A stretch of 11,087 nt of DNA from contig CAZSWR010000105.1 in assembly GCA_964610885.1 (NCBI GenBank), positions 1 through 11,087 of the forward strand, read 5' to 3'. This DNA is from CAZSWR01 sp964610885 (GTDB taxonomy: Bacteria; Bacteroidota; Ignavibacteria; Kapaibacteriales; UBA2268). The number at the start of each line of letters is the position of its first letter. The first letter of the stretch is position 1. Below are positions 6,524 through 11,087 of the stretch, piece after piece. Made by a program: the position numbers and the translations under genes. Under the pieces are notes generated by a model. The model made no database searches. It was not told where the DNA came from and worked only from the letters and a program-made list of their open reading frames with translations.

Positions 6524-7147
6524 ATGTTCAAGAGCATCCTACCCAAAGAGTACAATTTCTACGATTACTTCGAAAAGCACATTGCAATTTCCAAATCCAT
6601 CAGCGAGATACTGATTCAGCTATCAGATGGCAAGATCGAATTGGAAACCTGCGCGAAGCAAATCCGCGAAATGGAAAACCAGGCAGATAAAATCACACAC
6701 GAATGCACTGAAGCCCTTCACAAAACCTTTATCACTCCGATCGAACGTACCGATATTTTCACACTGATCAAACGTTTGGACGATATCGCCGACAATATGG
6801 AAAGCGCCGTTTCACGCATGTCGCTCTACGATGTCAAGGAAATTCGGCCCGAAACCCGCGAAGTGGCGGACATTCTCGTTTCGCAGATCAATGCCCTCGA
6901 AATCGCAATCAAAGGCTTAAGGAATATCAAAAATGGCGACGCCATCAAGGAACAGTGCATCCGAGTGCGCGAACTGGAAAGCATTGGCGACAAAGCATTC
7001 CGCCGCGGCCTGCAAAGGCTGTTCCGCGAGACAGACGCAGTGGTTATTATCAAATGGAAAGAAATTATGGAACGCTTCGAGAAGGCAATTGACCGATGCG
7101 AAGACGTCGCTAACGTTATCGAAAGTGTCTTGATTGATAATGCATAA
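6524..7147 (+). CDS. DUF47 / PhoU-like phosphate transport regulator (Pit accessory protein)
   Basis: The 207-residue, all-helical cytoplasmic protein matches the DUF47 (PhoU_div) family in length and pattern. It shows the PhoU-like acidic helix motifs: EMENQADKITHE (49-60), the ERTDI segment (74-78), RLDDIADNME (84-93), RELESIGDKA (149-158) and the family-typical FEKAIDRCEDVANVIESVLI (185-204). These E/D-x-x-x-D patterns bind metal clusters in PhoU relatives. The family is commonly encoded next to PiT transporters and is thought to modulate their activity; the mechanism is not settled. Here the PiT gene follows 97 bases downstream on the same strand. The start is firm: GAGAGG (6514-6519) ends four bases before ATG 6524, and a Pho-box-like repeat lies upstream. 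Confidence 0.92.
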   Translation: MFKSILPKEYNFYDYFEKHIAISKSISEILIQLSDGKIELETCAKQIREMENQADKITHECTEALHKTFITPIERTDIFTLIKRLDDIADNMESAVSRMSLYDVKEIRPETREVADILVSQINALEIAIKGLRNIKNGDAIKEQCIRVRELESIGDKAFRRGLQRLFRETDAVVIIKWKEIMERFEKAIDRCEDVANVIESVLIDNA

Positions 7148-7244
7148 GAAGTTCTTACGAATACCAATCAACCTTTTTCATGGCACGAATTGGCTATGTC
7201 AAGATAAATTTTATATACCTTTATTTTAGGAAATATAACCAATT

Positions 7245-8276
7245 ATGGATAATGTTACTATTGTTGTCGTAATCACTGTCATTGTCGCCTTAGCATTCGA
7301 CGTCATCAACGGATTCCACGACGCAGCGAATTCTATAGCGACAGTCGTATCGACCCGCGTCCTCTCGCCGAGGTTCGCCGTGCTCTGGGCTGCTTTTTTC
7401 AATTTCATAGCAATGTTCATCTTCGCCCCCAAAGTGGCCAATTCAATTTCGAAAATTGTTATCATAAACCAAGGCGACCCCGCATTTATATACGTGGTTC
7501 TGACCGGGCTTCTTGGTGCAATTCTTTGGGATATTCTAACATGGATATGGGGACTGCCCGTAAGCTCTTCGCACGCTTTGATTGGCGGCTTCATGGGCGC
7601 CGGAATTGCATACCAAGGATTTGAAATCATTCACTGGGATATTGTTCTCGAGACAGTTGCTTTCATTCCGCTGGCGCCGATTCTCGGCGTTGTTTCAGGC
7701 TTTGGCCTTATGGTTGGTGTCTATTGGATTTTCCGGCGCTGGAAACCTTCAAAAATTGATCAGTTCTTTCGTAAGGGACAATTGGTTTCGGCAGCTTTGT
7801 ATTCTCTCGGCCACGGCGGCAACGATGCCCAGAAAACCATGGGAATCATCGTAGCGCTTTTCGTCGCTGCCGGCATTTTCACCCCCGAGAAGCAACTATC
7901 GATGGAATCTTGGGACACGCTCTGGATCATCCTATCTTGCCAAACTGCAATCGCAATTGGAACCGCAATGGGCGGTTGGAAAATCGTCCGCACGATGGGT
8001 ATGAAACTAACGAAGCTGAAGCCAGTGCACGGATTCGCCGCCGAAACAGCCGGCGCTGCCACAATTTTCTTGGCCACTCACCTTGGGGTGCCCGTCTCCA
8101 CGACGCACACCATCTCCGGTTCGATCATCGGCGTCGGCTCGACGACCAACCTGGCCGGCATCAAATGGTCCACAGCATCGAGGATCGTGGTCGCATGGGT
8201 GGTAACGATTCCGTTCGCTGCCGCCACGTCCGCAATTTGCTTCGTGGTCGCAAGGCTTATCCACGGCGGTTTCTGA
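7245..8276 (+). CDS. PiT-family inorganic phosphate transporter
   Basis: This 343-residue integral membrane protein is a PiT (PHO-4/SLC20-type) low-affinity phosphate permease, probably coupled to protons or sodium, in the inner membrane. The family's inverted duplication is visible: FDVINGFHDAANSIATVV (18-35) in the first half is mirrored by LGHGGNDAQKTMG (188-200) in the second. The paired re-entrant motifs LPVSSSHALIGG (104-115) and VPVSTTHTISGSIIG (282-296) are intact. About ten hydrophobic helices span the chain, and a cytoplasmic loop near 163-178 is short, as in compact bacterial members. The start at ATG 7245 has only a distant AGGA (7228-7231, 13-base gap), so translation may rely on coupling to or co-transcription with the DUF47 gene. 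It is the last gene of this pair, with a terminator 58 bases on. Whether H+ or Na+ is used cannot be read. Confidence 0.95.
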   Translation: MDNVTIVVVITVIVALAFDVINGFHDAANSIATVVSTRVLSPRFAVLWAAFFNFIAMFIFAPKVANSISKIVIINQGDPAFIYVVLTGLLGAILWDILTWIWGLPVSSSHALIGGFMGAGIAYQGFEIIHWDIVLETVAFIPLAPILGVVSGFGLMVGVYWIFRRWKPSKIDQFFRKGQLVSAALYSLGHGGNDAQKTMGIIVALFVAAGIFTPEKQLSMESWDTLWIILSCQTAIAIGTAMGGWKIVRTMGMKLTKLKPVHGFAAETAGAATIFLATHLGVPVSTTHTISGSIIGVGSTTNLAGIKWSTASRIVVAWVVTIPFAAATSAICFVVARLIHGGF

Positions 8277-8333
8277 TACGTGAAAAGTCCGAAAGCACTG
8301 CTTTCATCCCACTATTGAAATGATAAAAACCAG

Positions 8334-8362
8334 AGGCCGAGAATCATTTTTCGGCCTTTTTT
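8334..8362 (+). terminator. Rho-independent terminator after the PiT gene
   Basis: The stem AGGCCGA (8334-8340) and TCGGCCT (8351-8357) with a ten-base loop is followed by six T (8357-8362). A smaller perfect hairpin, GAAAGC-ACT-GCTTTC (8291-8305), lies before it without a T run. Confidence 0.88.
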
Positions 8363-8479
8363 CTTGCGCAAGTAGCGTGAGAATTATCAAGAATTTGTAA
8401 AGTTTTTTTTTCGGTGCAACCTTTCACTAATATTATGTGTCTATTGCATTGTGATTTGATAATTTAAACATGAGGTTCT

Positions 8480-10540
8480 ATGAAGTACATAATTTACATT
8501 ACAGCACTGTTCGTTCTATTCCATTCGGCGAGCGCATCAAGCACTCTCACAAAAGACGAACGGCTGTCAAAGACTGCAAAGTTCAATACAATGGCAGGCA
8601 AACTTACCAAAAGTGAATTTAAATCGAGATACGGGAAAATTCAATCGCGAGTGCCTTCGCAATTGAGCAATGAAAGAATGGCCGCTATTCGGGATTTGAA
8701 TCGCTCAAATTCATTGAAGATTGGCGCGCCCAAGGCGAAAAACTTGACCAATGATTTCAAATTCGTTGATTTGCCTTCGGACGCGAATTTCCCAGGTGAA
8801 TTTGAAGAAATCCAAGCAGCACTCATCACTTGGGGCTATATCGCGTTGGACACCAACGACAACGAGACCGAACAATTCTTCGATGGAATCGGTTTCTATG
8901 GAGATAACGACCTTGGGCCTGTGTATGGAGTGATCGACACTTTCCCCTCGAGGGAATTATGCCCAGTTTTCAGAGATTTGGCATATGCTATCAACCAGAA
9001 TGCTCAGGTTTGGATCAACCTGTGGTACCCGGAGGATACCACTGCCGTTCTGAATTATATGAAAAACCAAGGCAAACCACTTACTAATTATAAATTCTTC
9101 TTCCATCCCGGCAACACCTTCTGGTACCGCGATTGCGGCCCAGTGGCCTATTACTATGGCAAAGATGACAATATCGGATGGGTGGACTTCCAATACTACA
9201 GCGGACGCCCCCTCGACGACAGCATACCGATTCAAATTGGCCGCGAATTGGGCTACAACGTCGTTACGAATACAATTGGCTACGAAGGCGGCAACATACT
9301 ACTCGACGGCCGCGGGAACCTGTTCACAAGCGATGAGGTGTACGAAGGCAACTCGGTTGATTATGGCCAATACTATATCGACGAGAATGGTGAACTAAAC
9401 GAAACAACCAAGGAACCGCTCTCCAAGACAGAAGTTGAGGATTCACTCAGGAAATACCTTAATCTGAGCGGAATTCATATATATCCCAAATTGAAATACG
9501 ACGGCGGCACCGGCCACATCGACCTTTACGCCGACCTATACGACCAGAATCGTTTCGTATATACCAATTATCCATCCGAAATGGCAAGTTTTACCGATGC
9601 GAAAACTTCCAAGAAGAATATCGATTCAATGATGGCGATTGTCCGCACCGAAGGCGACCACTATTACAAACGTTATATTACTCTGCCGAGGAAAAACAAT
9701 GGTAATTGGTATTCATCTTCGACCGATTACAAATCATATACACGTTCTTATTCTAACCACCTTATGATCAATAAAGCGATCATACAACCCGTATTTACTG
9801 ACGGAATCAAAGGTGATACAGCTCACTACAAATACGACATGGACACGCTTCGCATGAGCTATCCGGGATATAACATTATTCCCGTTGATGTATCATCTTT
9901 CGACGGTTGGGGCGGTGCGCTTCACTGCATAACCAAACAAATACCGGCCGAGAATCCGATCAAGATCTACCATAACGACCTGCACGACACGCTTACAGCA
10001 GCCGATTCGTATGCAATCAAAGCGACTATCACAAACAAAAGCGGCATCGGCCACGCAGAGTGCATTTGGAGAGTTGCCGGCGGCCAATGGCAATCGCTTC
10101 CAATGACAAACGAAGGCAACGACCTCTTCAACGCATATCTCCAGAACCCAATTGAGAGCGGTTCGATTGAATACTATATCTCGGCAACGTCGAACAATGG
10201 GAAAACAATCACGAAACCTATCGTCGCCCCGGACGGTATATACAAATTCTACGTTTCCGGCTCCACTCCGGCTATCGAAACGGCCAATTCAGGAATAGGC
10301 GAATTCTATCCGCAACCGGCCACCGAATCCGCACGCATTGACCTGAACGGCGTTACCGGCGCAATTAGCATGGAAGTTTTCAATTCAAATGGCAATATTG
10401 CCTACAGCAAATCATTTGTTGCCATCGATGGCGACAGCTCAATTGAAGTCAACACCGGCCTGCTTCCGCAGGGTGCATATATCGTGTCGTTCAGATTCGG
10501 GAATGAAACTATCACGAGAAAGCTTACAATCGTAAGGTAG
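8480..10540 (+). CDS. Secreted peptidylarginine deiminase (PPAD-like) with Ig-like and T9SS domains
   Basis: The 686-residue protein belongs to the agmatine deiminase/Porphyromonas-type peptidylarginine deiminase family (PAD_porph), which hydrolyses a guanidino group to a ureido group plus ammonia through a Cys thiol. Order: signal peptide (1-19), an uncharacterised segment (20-95), catalytic domain (about 96-492), Ig-like domain (about 495-592), T9SS sorting domain (about 603-686). Active-site motifs are intact: WYRDCGP with D218, YEGGN (268-272), DGGTGHIDLY with H346 and D348, a candidate Asn at N426 in SYSNHLMIN, and GGALHCITKQIPA with nucleophile C483. Signal peptide and sorting tail (PQPA at 611-614, then GAYIVSF and a final basic strand) argue against a cytoplasmic agmatine deiminase and for citrullination of extracellular proteins or peptides, as in PPAD. 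GAGG (8472-8475) four bases before ATG 8480 supports the start. The gene is monocistronic, between two terminators. Actual substrate is inferred. Confidence 0.9.
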   Translation: MKYIIYITALFVLFHSASASSTLTKDERLSKTAKFNTMAGKLTKSEFKSRYGKIQSRVPSQLSNERMAAIRDLNRSNSLKIGAPKAKNLTNDFKFVDLPSDANFPGEFEEIQAALITWGYIALDTNDNETEQFFDGIGFYGDNDLGPVYGVIDTFPSRELCPVFRDLAYAINQNAQVWINLWYPEDTTAVLNYMKNQGKPLTNYKFFFHPGNTFWYRDCGPVAYYYGKDDNIGWVDFQYYSGRPLDDSIPIQIGRELGYNVVTNTIGYEGGNILLDGRGNLFTSDEVYEGNSVDYGQYYIDENGELNETTKEPLSKTEVEDSLRKYLNLSGIHIYPKLKYDGGTGHIDLYADLYDQNRFVYTNYPSEMASFTDAKTSKKNIDSMMAIVRTEGDHYYKRYITLPRKNNGNWYSSSTDYKSYTRSYSNHLMINKAIIQPVFTDGIKGDTAHYKYDMDTLRMSYPGYNIIPVDVSSFDGWGGALHCITKQIPAENPIKIYHNDLHDTLTAADSYAIKATITNKSGIGHAECIWRVAGGQWQSLPMTNEGNDLFNAYLQNPIESGSIEYYISATSNNGKTITKPIVAPDGIYKFYVSGSTPAIETANSGIGEFYPQPATESARIDLNGVTGAISMEVFNSNGNIAYSKSFVAIDGDSSIEVNTGLLPQGAYIVSFRFGNETITRKLTIVR

Positions 10541-10568
10541 GAACAAAACTGCTGAGCAAATGAATCAA

Positions 10569-10600
10569 AGGGCGGCCCTCATTCGGGGCTGCTCTTTTTT
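10569..10600 (+). terminator. Rho-independent terminator of the deiminase gene
   Basis: AGGGCGGCCC (10569-10578) pairs with GGGCTGCTCT (10586-10595) through ten positions, two of them G-U, with a seven-base loop and a run of six T (10595-10600). It lies 28 bases after the deiminase stop. Confidence 0.87.
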
Positions 10601-10638
10601 GTGCGGTCACTGCGCTTGCCGAAATGCGGAAACCATAC

Positions 10639-10677
10639 AAAAAAAACCCCGGAAGCAATCGAATGCCTCCGGGGTTT
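10639..10677 (-). terminator. Terminator of rplT (minus strand)
   Basis: A 14-position stem with one mismatch, AAACCCCGGAAGCA (10644-10657) and TGCCTCCGGGGTTT (10664-10677), encloses a six-base loop. On the minus strand it is followed by eight T (complement of 10639-10646), making a strong terminator for rplT. The plus strand also shows TTTCTTTTT after the stem, so it can act as a back-up for read-through from the deiminase gene. Confidence 0.88.
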
Positions 10678-10705
10678 CTTTTTGTGCAATTATTCGTGTA
10701 AGGAT

Positions 10706-11053
10706 TTATTTAGTTGCCATTGCTACGATTTTCGCGAATGCCTGTTCGTGGTTCATAGCGAGGTCGGCAAGGATTTTGCGGTTGATGACGATGTTTTTGT
10801 CTTTGAGGGCGAACATCAGTCGGGAATAGGTTGTACCGTTCAGGCGTGCAGCGGCGTTAATACGGACGATCCAGAGCCTGCGGAACAATCTCTTTTTGGT
10901 TTTGCGGTCGCGATAAGCGTGCAGAAGGCCTTTTTCAATAGAATTCTTTGCAACTGTCCAGACGTTGCCTCTCGCACCGAAATAGCCTTTGGCTAATTTT
11001 ATGAATCTTCTTCTTCTGCGGTGCGCTGCTGCTTTGTTTTTTGCTCTTGGCAT
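10706..11053 (-). CDS. rplT: 50S ribosomal protein L20
   Basis: The 115-residue product is full-length L20, an early-assembly protein of the large ribosomal subunit that binds 23S rRNA. It is recognised from the basic N-terminal helix (MPRAKNKAAAHRRRRRF), KGYFGARG (22-29), the basic region RDRKTKKRLFRRLWIVRINA (48-67) and the conserved end region NRKILADLAMNHEQAF. The start at 11053 is the only one that keeps the MPR N-terminus; AAGGA (complement of 11063-11067) lies nine bases before it. In most bacteria rplT follows infC and rpmI, and the upstream neighbour here lies beyond the window edge. L20 represses its own operon by binding the leader mRNA in E. coli and Bacillus; that leader would be outside this window. 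The gene converges on the deiminase gene and marks core chromosome at this end. Confidence 0.98.
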   Translation of the reverse strand: MPRAKNKAAAHRRRRRFIKLAKGYFGARGNVWTVAKNSIEKGLLHAYRDRKTKKRLFRRLWIVRINAAARLNGTTYSRLMFALKDKNIVINRKILADLAMNHEQAFAKIVAMATK

Positions 11054-11078
11054 TTTGTTAATTCCTTATATTTTTTGA

Positions 11079-11087
11079 TTAGTGGCA
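11079..11087 (-). CDS. Possible last codons of the upstream gene (rpmI expected)
   Basis: On the minus strand the window edge reads TGC CAC TAA, that is Cys-His-stop, 25 bases before the rplT start. Since rpmI (ribosomal protein L35) normally precedes rplT, this may be its end. Three codons cannot prove it; the call rests on conserved gene order only. Confidence 0.25.
   Translation of the reverse strand, partial: CH

Noticed and set aside
7190..7217. Sigma70-like promoter TTGGCT-16-TATATA before the PiT gene
   Set aside because: The match is weak and sits in an AT-rich gap; co-transcription with the DUF47 gene explains expression without it.
10560..10996. Plus-strand ORFs overlapping the rplT region
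   Set aside because: They are antisense to rplT and run through two terminator hairpins; their sequences resemble no family.

Overview
The window looks like chromosomal DNA of a Gram-negative bacterium of the Bacteroidota/Chlorobi (FCB) superphylum, possibly an Ignavibacteria- or Kapabacteria-like lineage. Two long secreted enzymes end in C-terminal domains of the type IX secretion (T9SS, por) kind, which is essentially restricted to this superphylum. There is also a LolC/E-type lipoprotein-release permease, so an outer membrane is expected. The phylum-level call is an inference from protein content; no rRNA is present.

Layout. 1-276 (+): 3' end of a GNAT-like acetyltransferase. 327-1181 (+): exported PAP2 phosphatase. 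1188-1334: intergenic repeat, copy A. 1414-2643 (+): LolC/LolE-like permease without its ATPase nearby. 2815-5817 (+): 1000-residue secreted FTP/M4-M36-like zinc metalloprotease with a T9SS tail, closed by a strong terminator. 5818-6523: a 706-base gap holding the terminator, an inverted second copy of the repeat (copy B, 5904-6050), a folded 76-base element (6199-6274) and a Pho-box-like direct repeat (6439-6460). 6524-7147 and 7245-8276 (+): DUF47/PhoU-like protein and PiT phosphate transporter, then a terminator. 8480-10540 (+): secreted peptidylarginine deiminase of the Porphyromonas PPAD type with Ig-like and T9SS domains, then a terminator. 10706-11053 (-): rplT (ribosomal protein L20), converging on the deiminase gene, with its own terminator between them.

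Functional themes. (1) Phosphate: DUF47 plus PiT form a standard uptake pair, probably controlled by phosphate through the repeat upstream; the PAP2 phosphatase is 5 kb away and not obviously co-regulated. (2) Extracellular protein processing: the metalloprotease and the deiminase carry related post-catalytic Ig-like modules and similar T9SS tails, so both should be exported by the same machinery and act on proteins outside the cell or on its surface. This recalls the protease/PPAD pairing of Porphyromonas, although the protease family is different. (3) Envelope: PAP2 and the LolC/E-like permease.

The least conventional features are non-coding: two 147-base copies of a three-hairpin repeat in opposite orientation, with a compensatory change in one stem, bracketing the permease and protease genes; and the folded element at 6199-6274. 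No CRISPR array, tRNA, transposase or phage gene was seen. I did not find a clearly new multi-gene defence or mobile system.
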